This document shows positions 14,501 to 20,689 of a stretch of 29,363 nt of DNA, in pieces (position 1 is the first letter of the stretch; every line of letters starts with the position of its first letter). The DNA is taken from positions 1 through 29,363 of IMG/VR virus record IMGVR_UViG_3300047382_000720; one strand, written 5' to 3'. A program made the translations under genes and the position numbers. Source of the DNA: a virus. The notes under the pieces are model-generated. The model was not told the DNA's origin, ran no database searches, and was given only the letters and a program-made list of their open reading frames with translations.

Positions 14501-15540
14501 GCGGTAGCGAGGTATTAAATTCTAAGATTTCTATTAGTAATGTAGGAGGTTTCCTTACAAATAATTATATTAATTTAAATGATAGAGCCACCGCATTCAC
14601 AACCTCATATATCAATATAGGCAATCAAGGAGCTGCAAACACTCAAAATGTTAATATTGGTTCGGCCCAATCAACAGTTGCACAAAATATTAATTTATAT
14701 GGTTCAATAACCATGCAGGGTAGTAGCAGAGGTTCTGGAGACAGTACCCATAATAGATCTATTACAATAGGTGGGCAGTATACAAAAGGTACAATAACAC
14801 TTGGTGATTCAGATCTTACGAATACTATTAATATAGGAAGCAGTATTACTGCAGGCAATACTCAAAATATTAATATTGGTACGTCTTCGGCAGGTACTAC
14901 AAATATAAATTTAGGTAAATTTACTCTACCTACCTCTGATGGTAGTGCAAATCAGGTTCTAAAAACTGATGGTAATGGTAATTTAGATTTTGTTGCTCAA
15001 AGCGGCGGCGGTTCAGTTAGAACTGTATCGACTGCGAATGCGAATAATCTTACTGGAACTCTTTTAGATAGTGAAGATTTAGTACTTCAAGAAGGCACTA
15101 ATATAAGTATAGCAGCGTCTGCAGGTGTTGTTACCTTTAGCGCACCAGAAACTCCAGGTGCTATAGACATAATAACTGGTAGTTTAACTGATACGCAATT
15201 TAAAGCTAAAGATGGTAAGAGGCTATTAAAAGTTTCTTCTGGAGGTAGTTATGAGTATAACTTATTTCAGCCAGCGGCGGCGGATATAGGTAAGAGCTGG
15301 ACAGTAATTAATGCTGATAGTTCCGGGTCAGCTTCTTCTTCAGGAATATTAATTGACTCTAACGGACAACGCATTAGATTTATGGATGGATCCTCAAGCT
15401 ATGCAATTGGTAGTAGTGTAGATGCGACTGTACATAGAGGTGGTATTGCCGAGATTGTATGTGTTGCTGCAAATGCTAATGGGGGAACTTCACTAACTCC
15501 TAATTTCATAATTTATGGCTCGGGGATTTTAATAGGATGA
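8533..15540 (+). CDS. giant mosaic tail fibre protein, 2335 aa
   Basis: The protein is almost entirely Ser/Thr/Asn/Gly/Asp-rich. Visible parts in order: an N-terminal strand region with repeated TEDVT (1-40); a fibre segment with VGIGTSTPASKLDV near 136; two 35-residue repeats TTxLxEGDNEYFTxARADARV (about 445-510); a VDGTTTTINSTTLDV segment near 545; a VTAGTYGAAETIPQITVDDQGRI-type segment near 690 (not quoted in full); four related modules of 125-165 residues (about 722-1300); a beta-propeller-like region with recurring FSxDGxKxF and LSTAxDLS blades (about 1525-1810); a beta-helix-like region with NINIG repeats (about 2036-2133); and a C-terminal tip. No intramolecular chaperone (S74) motif is seen at the end. 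The role is host recognition at the tail, inferred from composition, repeats and neighbours. Confidence 0.85.
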   Translation: MSSDGISISITEDVTKVEVTEDVTTINITPSVTTVEAKGISIANASAATAVTYQGSSNTLGTGGNVAASLDHINTNGFNVNTDNTVDGNITFAGDTRHIYFGDTNTFIGEHSTSNKLELRGGGSLSSETVYIDNSGSVGIGTSTPASKLDVVGTITFDGGTTSADLNFGDDNKATFGSSNDLRIYHDTASFESPLGGQSVIEDVGTNGLHISSNGNGIFLENDSKQKALAAFTLAGTSPFIRLYYNNSLRLETTANGVAVTGEVTATEKMEAPLFKGDLEGAVHFKASGSGLAKGDVVYISGYAGQRTTVDKADASDSAKMPAFGIVNATQGNNNVDILTFGSMLHLSTTGIATGTELYVSATTPGGYETSAPTGEGNLVQKIAKVVRGDSNSGSIKIMGAGRTNATPNLNNGNIFIGNSSNIPTTASFDTTFGTSFGTRTTTDLTEGDNEYFTPARADARVDLQTGSNLDLSQKTTTELAEGDNEYFTSARADARVNTVLGTGVDNIVTTGYLRGPSTFTIDPAGHGNDTGKVVIAGDLQVDGTTTTINSTTLDVADLNITVAKNATTSAEASGAGLLIGGTNSGIFWNGSLEELGIFGNTQVNGNLWIKYALLDDGKNPGTTGQALLSKGYGGVEWGDISTTLSVEADSGDTQAIEMLTETLDISGGTGISTATTDNTVTVTLDNTAVTAGTYGAAETIPQITVDDQGRITSVNNLTGNSGPRGAHAATTFDYKFNLNDVASSNDSTYLSLSSYDYTASDLKLSVNYTDNNSNDLTDLIREVTTVNSHITLINNEDPEKFVVLKITDAHRDTSVGSGQYESLVVSVERVAGVLGSTSGTEYQNMVAGLAIGDGTDLPSQPLITAAFNKAGELAAIPAGSFNYTNNYNTVLGNAQHVSGGIAFNNWDYTAATSISLSKTDSNSNNVESLIEDLLGSNALPVKALITITNQLNPSKYVTFEVDTISGFNSELTDSIIVAVDYKSGLTGKDSNGDTTDSAGLVPLYGVGSGPLAVSILKLPNRSTIDTTGIVYGVRYSNDLTETLPSGQIAFSSHSYTDSNLQIKLHSTSNENYSVKDFIRNSATSTATPKGHLRLTSLVDNDHALFEIDGIADSTSNDYTILDLTHVSGSAGNVSLATKDLVVVSLQNAADIGGIGPDGANAASTLEYNFNSSIGTSPNSGKIQLNKWDYTLSSMKLGISNTIPDTTDVTDFIRYVTSSVNSSAKGYITITNEKDRSRFLVLKITDDYYDVSSSDVTVVSVERVAGLEGGSSLSDTLVGSTLNPTMLVSFQRAADFGDIDAHLNVSTANANEILSWTGSDFAWVADQTGSDVRTVKVDTDNDGTADATLAASEELHLIGGTNVTLAESGGVVTINSSASGDVNQNAFSSVIVNGQTTVAADTTTDALTLVAGNNITITTDANNDSITINSSGGGGSGTAGLVQDADGDTKIQVEEATDEDIIRFDIAGTELLTLDADELELKSTDLKITGSGTGSDLSSTISPSNTNSVTAWKNTGKSSSTGVDEQVHSVYLSPNGTTLVFNTDAETGDSVVKQTLSTAFDISTAGSATTDNVMSGISSNQETVFDLTFSNDGSKSFAITEYNGSFDRQLVYCEPSTAFGPDFGSIVNLYFWTANMGNASNYIPNSIDFSTDGTKVFFGGYSRYNSSDFYVWSYSLSNAFDLSDISTSTTSTSRIINVSTGISAINLTSLLNNKNIKINSLDSVKFSSDGKTFYILDSVLKNIRSFALSTAWDLTSTVTSSGSQKISVIESTPKALCVDTANNIALISGLVSEKITQFSLDHSTLEVVSEATSFDGNLFVAGALQIDGDINLTQNLNSNNTLSERVVSETSLESGSTFIVKGPVLANDANTVHSVDLSNAAEVNFSTSANGAAPPYSVYLPGHKLKNGDRVVYSSENQGGALYLDTNYAIVTGDYIQFGRRLTDAVAVPPIYKDLQSPSITNSNYAGQNDHTFKEMKSEIKLEGQDIEIGGSEVLNSKISISNVGGFLTNNYINLNDRATAFTTSYINIGNQGAANTQNVNIGSAQSTVAQNINLYGSITMQGSSRGSGDSTHNRSITIGGQYTKGTITLGDSDLTNTINIGSSITAGNTQNINIGTSSAGTTNINLGKFTLPTSDGSANQVLKTDGNGNLDFVAQSGGGSVRTVSTANANNLTGTLLDSEDLVLQEGTNISIAASAGVVTFSAPETPGAIDIITGSLTDTQFKAKDGKRLLKVSSGGSYEYNLFQPAAADIGKSWTVINADSSGSASSSGILIDSNGQRIRFMDGSSSYAIGSSVDATVHRGGIAEIVCVAANANGGTSLTPNFIIYGSGILIG

Positions 15541-16589
15541 CAGTAATAGCTGCAGTTAAAGGGCGCCTAATGGGTGAATCGAGTTTTTCAAATGAATTAG
15601 ATAATTCGCGTTACACTATGAATAATTATCCAGTATGGACTACGTTTAATGGATACCAGCCTAATAATGACGCGTCATATGTCAACCAAACGGGTACCTG
15701 GAAAACGTTTGGATACTGGCGCCACTATTCTCCGTTGTATAATGATGGCTTTGGTAGTTATATTGGTAATCAACTTTTAGACAGATATGCACGTCATAAC
15801 GGTACCGAGACAGAGCGCGGTGATCATAGGCTTCTTCCATTTCTTTCTGGTTCAGCACCAAGAGTATTAAAAATATATGGAGCCGAAAGTTTGTTTACTT
15901 ATAATTGGGGGCCTTCGAATAATAATGCTGATCGTGGAAATGGAACTACAGGAGAATTTACTAATCAAAATAATACTCGAGTAATAGGCAATACCGGCAA
16001 CTCACAAGGTGGAAATTATATTACAGGTTCTATTGGTACAGGAACTAGTATGTATAATACAAGTCTCTGGACTAGATATGATTGGACCCAGATTGTTGAC
16101 ATACCTGATAGCGCAACGACTGTTAAATTTGGGGCGCAAATCAAAGTTGCAGCGGACGATAAACTAAAGACTTATAATTTTGCCGGCATATATTGTGCAG
16201 AAGATAATTATACAACTAATACACGTGTTGTTAACTACTTCAGAGTTACAGCTAGTAGTCCCCCTTATTCTTTAGCTACAGGTACCTTAAGTTCTTCAGC
16301 ATCACCTTATAATTGGAGTGGTTTAACAACATCTGGGGCTACTGATAATTCTAATAATTTAAAAATATTTACTCCTGCATCAACTGTAGCCAACGAACTT
16401 GCAAGCTTAAATCAAAATGATTATGAAGAGTTTAAAAAAGTTGAATATACTTTTACGCCTCAGTCTGGAACGAATAGAAAAATGTCTTTTAATTTATTTT
16501 TTGCAGAGAGCGCATTTTATCTTGCATATGCGGCAGGAAACCCTACTGGGGGCTTTCAAGTTTTTGATCCTTTTGTGGAGTTTTCATAA
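15537..16589 (+). CDS. fibre-tip or virion structural protein, 350 aa
   Basis: The ATG overlaps the stop of the giant fibre gene (ATGA), so the two are translationally coupled. The protein has no signal peptide or membrane segment and is rich in Asn, Thr, Tyr, Gly and Trp, with a pattern suggesting a beta-sandwich: TRYDWTQIVDIPDSATTVKF, then an acidic YCAEDNY strand, and a C-terminal jelly-roll-like KVEYTFTPQSGTNRK segment. The second half resembles carbohydrate-binding-like modules, but I cannot name one. Position directly after the fibre suggests a fibre tip, an adhesin subunit or a fibre-specific assembly partner. I do not recognise a family. Confidence 0.65.
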   Translation: MTVIAAVKGRLMGESSFSNELDNSRYTMNNYPVWTTFNGYQPNNDASYVNQTGTWKTFGYWRHYSPLYNDGFGSYIGNQLLDRYARHNGTETERGDHRLLPFLSGSAPRVLKIYGAESLFTYNWGPSNNNADRGNGTTGEFTNQNNTRVIGNTGNSQGGNYITGSIGTGTSMYNTSLWTRYDWTQIVDIPDSATTVKFGAQIKVAADDKLKTYNFAGIYCAEDNYTTNTRVVNYFRVTASSPPYSLATGTLSSSASPYNWSGLTTSGATDNSNNLKIFTPASTVANELASLNQNDYEEFKKVEYTFTPQSGTNRKMSFNLFFAESAFYLAYAAGNPTGGFQVFDPFVEFS

Positions 16590-16804
16590 TGAGTTACGAA
16601 TTAGTAAAAAGATGGCTAGATGATTCAACTAGCGTTACTTCTGAAGAAATCAATGAGGCTTCTGATGTTATGTTACAGCAGATGCCTACAGGACCCACTA
16701 TATGCCTAATCGCAGCATTAAGTATTATAAAAAATAATGGAGTAGATGCAGTAGAAAATGTTAGGGAAAGAGTACAAAAGTACGAACAAGAAAATAATTC
16801 TTGA
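16589..16804 (+). CDS. small helical protein after the fibre genes, 71 aa
   Basis: The ATG overlaps the preceding stop (TAATG). The protein is helical and mildly acidic, with a central PTGPTICLIAALSIIKNNG stretch and a C-terminal coiled segment (VENVRERVQKYEQENNS). The central hydrophobic part is too short and broken to call a firm transmembrane helix. Its TGA stop lies inside the -35 box TTGACA of the next module's promoter, which shows how tightly the genome is packed. The function is not recognised. A small chaperone for the fibre or a tail accessory protein are possibilities from position only. Confidence 0.6.
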   Translation: MSYELVKRWLDDSTSVTSEEINEASDVMLQQMPTGPTICLIAALSIIKNNGVDAVENVRERVQKYEQENNS

Positions 16805-16829
16805 CAACTTTGTCCAGACATGATATAGT
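16801..16829 (+). promoter_or_regulatory. sigma70 promoter of the exported-protein module
   Basis: TTGACA (16801-16806), a 17-bp spacer and TATAGT (16824-16829). The -35 box contains the stop codon of the previous gene. It drives the 16868-19971 cluster, which has no other strong promoter. Confidence 0.85.
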
Positions 16830-16867
16830 GAGCATATTAAAAATCAACTACAACTTATAGGCTACAC

Positions 16868-17398
16868 ATGAAATTAAGGTATTTACCCCTTCTCTGCTTA
16901 TCTTTAACAGCACTAGCTGCAGAGGACACAATAATTACAGAGTCGACTTCAACTAGTGATGTTAGTACTACTACTAAACTAGAGTCGCCACCCCCGTCAG
17001 CGATAACGCCGACAATGAATATATCCAACTCCGATCTCTGTACAGTCGGAGTTGCGGGTGCAGTGCAAACCCAGATACTTGGTATCAGCATGGGTACGAC
17101 CGTACGAGACATGAACTGTGAAAAATTAAAGAATGCGAAAACTTTGTACGATATGGGTATGAAAGTTGCTGCTGTGTCTATTATGTGTCAAGACGAACGT
17201 GTATTTGACGCAATGATGAATGCAGGAACTCCTTGTCCTTATGATGGCCTTATCGGAGAAGCAGCAAAAGCAGCCTGGATAGCCAACGTAGAAGAAACGC
17301 CTGTAGAAATTAAAGCAGAGGAGATAGTCGATGAAAAGACAAAGCAAACTCTTATGGGGCTTGGCAGCATCTTTGCTCTGCTCCTCCTCTTACTCTGA
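16868..17398 (+). CDS. exported protein with signal peptide and C-terminal membrane anchor, 176 aa
   Basis: Residues 1-18 (MKLRYLPLLCLSLTALAA) form a Sec signal peptide. A Ser/Thr/Pro-rich linker (about 20-50) follows, then a compact domain with four Cys (DLCTVGVAG, RDMNC, SIMCQDER, GTPCPYDG) that could form two disulfides in the periplasm. The last 15 residues or so (LMGLGSIFALLLLLL) form a hydrophobic C-terminal segment. I recall very similar Cys-patterned sequences (LCTVGVxGAVQTQILGIS) as unnamed proteins in marine phages. It opens a six-gene operon. The 3' end overlaps the next gene by 68 nt in another frame. The function is unknown; a surface-located role during late infection or a virion-associated envelope role is inferred. 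Confidence 0.75.
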   Translation: MKLRYLPLLCLSLTALAAEDTIITESTSTSDVSTTTKLESPPPSAITPTMNISNSDLCTVGVAGAVQTQILGISMGTTVRDMNCEKLKNAKTLYDMGMKVAAVSIMCQDERVFDAMMNAGTPCPYDGLIGEAAKAAWIANVEETPVEIKAEEIVDEKTKQTLMGLGSIFALLLLLL

Positions 17399-18176
17399 TA
17401 CAGTTTACGGGCAATCAAATATAAATGCCTATAACTGGGCAATGCAAAATGTAATACCTCAGCAAGCAGGTCTTACTATACAAAATATAATATATAAATA
17501 TACAGTAGAGAAAGAAGTAGAAGATGCTATGTTAGTGCATATTTCAAACGAAGATGCAATTAACGGAGGTTATATCTTTCGAGCAACAGATGATTGGACA
17601 GGACTACCAGGAACTACTGTTAAGAAAATTAAACCTGCCTCTCAGTTACCAATAGAACATTGGGGAGCAGGATCTATAGAAGTAGAGGGGACAGGCTTAG
17701 TTAAAGACCCTTCTGTTGTTTATAACTGGCAATACGAACCTTGTTTCGACCCACAGTCCGACCCTACTTGTCCAGGTTATATGATACCTTATAATTTAGA
17801 AGATATACTGCCAGTAGTAAACGACCCTCTTGAAGATCAATATGTTCAAGAGCAGCTAGAAAGACAAGCACAACTAGATGAAGAAGATGAAATCCAAAGA
17901 AAAGAACGTTTAAAGAAAAATAAGAAGAATATGGAAAAACTTCTTGGAGGAATTAATACCAGATTGATGTCAGACCTTGCAATGGTTCAAGAAGCGGCAT
18001 ACTTTTCGGTAAACCTATTTCCAACTTCATACTACGATACCATAGGTGGTGGAGTATATGATGATGTCTTGCAACTAATAGATGCAGAGTTGCCCGACAA
18101 TAAAGATGGAAAGCGAGTGAACTACGCTCAACAAAAACTGCATGAAGAAATGATACAATCACAATATGATAATTGA
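17331..18176 (+). CDS. exported protein with signal peptide and coiled coil, 281 aa
   Basis: The start at 17331 lies inside the previous gene but is well supported: AGAGGAG ends 7 nt upstream, and the first residues make a Sec signal peptide (MKRQSKLLWGLAASLLCSSS, cleavage probably near SYS-D). A Cys is present in that region, but the residues before it (Ser-Leu-Leu) do not make a lipobox. The mature protein is acidic with a Tyr/Asp-rich middle part (three Cys near EPCFDPQSDPTC). A charged coiled coil (about 180-215, rich in Glu, Lys and Gln) follows, then a C-terminal helical domain. I do not recognise it. It is expected in the periplasm or envelope with its operon partners. Confidence 0.7.
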   Translation: MKRQSKLLWGLAASLLCSSSYSDTVYGQSNINAYNWAMQNVIPQQAGLTIQNIIYKYTVEKEVEDAMLVHISNEDAINGGYIFRATDDWTGLPGTTVKKIKPASQLPIEHWGAGSIEVEGTGLVKDPSVVYNWQYEPCFDPQSDPTCPGYMIPYNLEDILPVVNDPLEDQYVQEQLERQAQLDEEDEIQRKERLKKNKKNMEKLLGGINTRLMSDLAMVQEAAYFSVNLFPTSYYDTIGGGVYDDVLQLIDAELPDNKDGKRVNYAQQKLHEEMIQSQYDN

Positions 18177-18212
18177 TTATCGAGGGTGCTTCGGCACTTA
18201 TGAGATTAGACT

Positions 18213-18704
18213 ATGAAAAAATCTTTGTTAGCAGCCGGACTTTTACTTTCTAGCGCAGCTTTTGCTAATGTTCCTATTACAGGTTCTGTAGCCTCAAAGT
18301 GTGTAATTAATGTAGATACTCCAGGCGTTTATGGTAACCCATCTGCTAGTGTACTAAGTACCGCTCCTTCGGACGGTGGTGTTGTACCTGTAGTTCGTTA
18401 CGATATTATTAGCGCAGAGCTTTACAAAGCTAAGATTAGCTATCCTGAATCTTTTACAAGTAGTCCTTCTTTGAATGACGTTGTAAACTGGACAGGGGGT
18501 GTAACAGTAAGTCAAACTTCTGATGAATCCATGGCAACATTTGAAACCAACAAAGTAGAGTATAATAACACTACTGAGTATGAATTAGATGTGCAAGGAA
18601 GCGTTTGGTTTGAAGTTACTTCATCTGCCGACTATGGTTATGATAAATCTTTCCCTGGTGGAGAGTATCAAGCAACTGTAACTGCGGAGTGTATTGCACT
18701 ATAA
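18213..18704 (+). CDS. exported beta-rich, pilin-like protein, 163 aa
   Basis: Residues 1-19 (MKKSLLAAGLLLSSAAFAN) are a textbook Sec signal peptide with an AFA cleavage site. The mature part is a beta-sandwich-like sequence starting VPITGSVASKCVINVDTPGV and ending in QATVTAECIAL, with one Cys near each end that could form the single disulfide typical of fimbrial or spore-coat-U-like subunits. A UUCG hairpin (18186-18197) precedes it in the mRNA, and the next gene overlaps by TAATG. The pilin comparison rests on length, Cys placement and the N- and C-terminal patterns, and is a hypothesis. It could also be an unrelated phage envelope or decoration protein. Confidence 0.7.
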   Translation: MKKSLLAAGLLLSSAAFANVPITGSVASKCVINVDTPGVYGNPSASVLSTAPSDGGVVPVVRYDIISAELYKAKISYPESFTSSPSLNDVVNWTGGVTVSQTSDESMATFETNKVEYNNTTEYELDVQGSVWFEVTSSADYGYDKSFPGGEYQATVTAECIAL

Positions 18705-19078
18705 TGCGATTCTGTATTGTATTACTTGGCGTGTTAACTCATGGTTTCATTTGGAGCCATGAGTTAACTCCCACTTATCCTGAACTAAAAACATCTTACC
18801 TGTCAGGAGTTCTTAAAGCAGAGATGCATCTATTTAATAGTCGAAAGGATATTAACTATTATTCAGTTTCAGTCTATGATAAAGACTGGAAGCCTGTAAA
18901 ATTTGCTACGGAAAGCAAAATTATTCAAATGGATTATCTAGATCATAGAGATATAGAAGTCTATGTGCGTAAAAAAGATCAAGAAAAAGCACACTATATT
19001 TGTACTAAATCAAAAATCCTAAAAGGTAAGAGCGCACCTGCATTGGTCGCATCAAGGATTTGTTCAAAAATAAAATAA
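18704..19078 (+). CDS. exported beta-rich protein, chaperone-like hypothesis, 124 aa
   Basis: The chosen start is ATG 18704, overlapping the previous stop (TAATG). A TTG 15 nt earlier in frame would lie inside that gene and gives no better signal peptide. Residues 1-18 (MRFCIVLLGVLTHGFIWS) are a Sec signal. The mature protein begins HELTPTYPEL, has beta strands such as NYYSVSVYDKDWKPVKFA and ends with two Cys (YICTKSK and RICSKIK) that may pair. I recall HELTPTYP-type sequences from marine phages, unnamed. Its strand pattern, resembling the first Ig domain of periplasmic pilus chaperones, and its place after a pilin-like gene suggest it may act as partner or chaperone. This is a weak inference. 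Confidence 0.7.
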   Translation: MRFCIVLLGVLTHGFIWSHELTPTYPELKTSYLSGVLKAEMHLFNSRKDINYYSVSVYDKDWKPVKFATESKIIQMDYLDHRDIEVYVRKKDQEKAHYICTKSKILKGKSAPALVASRICSKIK

Positions 19079-19087
19079 GAGGCAACT

Positions 19088-19510
19088 GTGAAAAAACTAA
19101 TATTATCTATACTCCTAGTGAGTAATGCGGCGTGGGGACAAGGATCACTGAACTTGAACATCCCTCAAGCATCTCAATCTCATGGAACAGATAAAATTAG
19201 AGCAGGTAACGTTGACTGCCAGAATTCTATAGGTTCTGGTACTAACTTTGAGTTTGGGGTAGTTGGAATTATTGAACAGGGTGATGAAATGTTCAAACCT
19301 CAAATCCAAACATACGAAGATCAAGAATTTCGAGACGTAGGAGTATACGCTCGCATAAATATTCCTATCGGTGGCCCAAGCGAACGCATCAACTGTAACT
19401 CTTTGTATCAGTTGGAGCTAACAAAGAAACGTCTAGAAGTAGAAAAGCTACAACGTGAGGTTCAACAATTACGTCAGCTTCAATTCACAGACGATGTTGA
19501 GGAAAATTAA
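19088..19510 (+). CDS. exported protein with C-terminal coiled coil, 140 aa
   Basis: The start is GTG 19088 with AAGAGG 5 nt upstream. Residues 1-17 (MKKLILSILLVSNAAWG) form a Sec signal peptide with cleavage before QGSLNLN. A beta-rich part (GTNFEFGVVGII, DVGVYARINIPIGG) and a Cys pair (Cys44, Cys103) follow, then a helical coiled coil (about 105-133, ELTKKRLEVEKLQREVQQL). There is no lipobox. The 'GVYARINIPIG' strand looks like a membrane-facing beta strand of an outer-membrane protein, but one strand pair is not enough to claim a barrel. It may contact the next gene's coiled coil across the envelope. No family is recognised. Confidence 0.7.
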   Translation: MKKLILSILLVSNAAWGQGSLNLNIPQASQSHGTDKIRAGNVDCQNSIGSGTNFEFGVVGIIEQGDEMFKPQIQTYEDQEFRDVGVYARINIPIGGPSERINCNSLYQLELTKKRLEVEKLQREVQQLRQLQFTDDVEEN

Positions 19511-19512
19511 AA

Positions 19513-19971
19513 ATGGCAGAATTTGAAATTGCAGGAATGACTTTTAAAGGCGGGAAGATGGCGGTAATATTAACTGCTCTTTCTACTCTCGGAGGTGCTA
19601 GCTGGGCAGGTTTTGAGTTTTATAAAGATTACATGGATATGAAAGAAATTGTACAGAATATCGATGTAGACGCTATTGAAGCTCGAAATCGAGTTATTGA
19701 AACTAAACTTGATAATGCCATAGAGTATACACGAGATATTAAATCGGGTCTACGAGATGATATTCTTAGTATCGAAAAACAAGCAGATCGCGTAGAAGAT
19801 AAAGCTCGTAATATGGAAGAAAAAGTACGAGATATGATAGACAAAGCAAGCGAACGTTTTGAAACAAGACGAGACTCATTAATGTCTGACAATGCTAGAG
19901 ATTTAAAAGAATTAGAAAAACGATTTAGCGATAAGTTACAAAAAGCACTTGATAACCCGCTTGCAGACTAG
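19513..19971 (+). CDS. membrane-anchored coiled-coil protein, 152 aa (i-spanin-like topology)
   Basis: It starts 2 nt after the previous stop. An N-terminal transmembrane segment (about residues 13-34, GKMAVILTALSTLGGASWAG) is followed by a short charged turn and a long, highly charged coiled coil (about 48-145). This shape, N-in with a periplasmic coiled coil and about 150 residues, is that of an inner-membrane spanin (Rz type), and a long rod could cross the periplasm. However, no outer-membrane lipoprotein partner with a lipobox is seen next to it, and the preceding gene has an ordinary signal peptide. Alternatives are a scaffold for the exported operon or a structural anchor. It is the last gene of the module. 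Confidence 0.7.
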   Translation: MAEFEIAGMTFKGGKMAVILTALSTLGGASWAGFEFYKDYMDMKEIVQNIDVDAIEARNRVIETKLDNAIEYTRDIKSGLRDDILSIEKQADRVEDKARNMEEKVRDMIDKASERFETRRDSLMSDNARDLKELEKRFSDKLQKALDNPLAD

Positions 19972-19989
19972 ACCTAAGAAAAATATCTC

Positions 19990-20018
19990 TTGACAATATA
20001 ACCCTAACTTAGTATAAT
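19990..20018 (+). promoter_or_regulatory. sigma70 promoter of the packaging module
   Basis: TTGACA (19990-19995), a 17-bp spacer and TATAAT (20013-20018) are a perfect consensus. The ATG of the small terminase gene starts 8 nt after the -10 box, so the transcript is expected to have no leader. Confidence 0.9.
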
Positions 20019-20025
20019 ACGAAAC

Positions 20026-20490
20026 ATGGCAAAAGAACTCACTACAATTTCACCTGAAGGACTGGAAATAGCAAACAGTTACTTACAGTTCGGTAACATA
20101 CGTGGAGTGTGTGAGTATCTACAAGTACCGGAAACACAGGTAGTAGAAGTACTAAATAAGCGGGAAGTAAAAAAGTATATTGATACTGTTTATTTAGACT
20201 TAGGATATCGTAATAAGAATAACATTGGATCTTTACTAGACAATATGATCGCTGCTAAGTTAGAAGAAGCAGAAGAGTCTGGCGTATACTCTAGCAAGGA
20301 TCTAGCTGACTTACTACAAATGGCTCATAAAATGCGTATGGATGAAATCAAGGCGCAAGCAGACTTAGCAAAAGCCGAGAGCGGCAATATCAAAAACCAA
20401 ACTAATGTACAGATTAATGAAGCTGTTCCGTTTGGTCAAGGTAACTATGGTAAGCTGATGGAGAAACTTCTTAAAGATGGAACAGAATGA
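20026..20490 (+). CDS. terS: terminase small subunit candidate, 154 aa
   Basis: The N terminus (about 10-50) has a helix-turn-helix-like pattern (GNIRGVCEYLQVPETQVVEV). A helical middle part follows, with a KKYIDTVYLDLGYRN segment, an Ala/Lys/Glu-rich coiled region (about 75-130) and a polar tail (PFGQGNYGKLMEKLLKDG). This is the layout of phage small terminase subunits, which bind packaging sites as rings and load the large subunit. The length is normal. Position at the head of the packaging module supports it. The start codon sits almost exactly at the expected transcript start, with no Shine-Dalgarno site, so translation would be leaderless or needs a different promoter. The large subunit is 2.3 kb downstream, not adjacent as is usual. 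Confidence 0.7.
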   Translation: MAKELTTISPEGLEIANSYLQFGNIRGVCEYLQVPETQVVEVLNKREVKKYIDTVYLDLGYRNKNNIGSLLDNMIAAKLEEAEESGVYSSKDLADLLQMAHKMRMDEIKAQADLAKAESGNIKNQTNVQINEAVPFGQGNYGKLMEKLLKDGTE

Positions 20491-20686
20491 TAGAATAACG
20501 GATCTTGAGAAAGGTCTCTTTGCTCATGAAGTACAATGTGAAGAACGTTGGAAAACTTGTTTTCAGCGTTTGGAAGATGTGGAAACGTCTCTGAATAGAA
20601 TAGAGACTCGTATGGTTAGTATAGGCGGAACAGTAATCATGTTCCTGGCGGGGGTCATTATTACACTGATCACCCAATTGGGGTAA
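20477..20686 (+). CDS. XhlA-like membrane protein, holin candidate, 69 aa
   Basis: It overlaps the end of the small terminase gene by 14 nt in another frame. Residues 1-45 form a charged helix or coiled coil (DRITDLEKGLFAHE, then RWKTCFQRLEDVETSLNRIE), and residues 47-67 form one transmembrane segment (VSIGGTVIMFLAGVIITLIT). A short N-terminal coil with a C-terminal membrane helix is the layout of XhlA-type haemolysin/holin proteins, which help release endolysin. The match is by shape, not by a proven motif. Two further small membrane proteins at 21783 and 22671 compete for the holin role. Confidence 0.65.
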   Translation: MEQNDRITDLEKGLFAHEVQCEERWKTCFQRLEDVETSLNRIETRMVSIGGTVIMFLAGVIITLITQLG

Positions 20687-20689
20687 ATT

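Noticed and set aside
15240-15540. C-terminal S74 intramolecular chaperone in the giant fibre
   Set aside because: The typical catalytic Ser/Lys chaperone pattern is not visible in the last 150 residues; the end looks like a beta-rich tip.
17331-17398. Lipoprotein signal in the 281-residue protein
   Set aside because: Residues before the Cys are Ser-Leu-Leu; a lipobox needs a small residue at -1.
18186-18197. GTGC-TTCG-GCAC hairpin as a terminator
   Set aside because: Stem is only four firm base pairs with no T-tract; it may modulate translation of the following gene but not end transcription.
19629-19892. Leftward frames opposite late genes (for example at 19629, 21299, 26801)
   Set aside because: They mirror coding regions on the plus strand, are rich in Ser/Leu/Phe as expected for antisense of charged helices, and lack ribosome sites and promoters.
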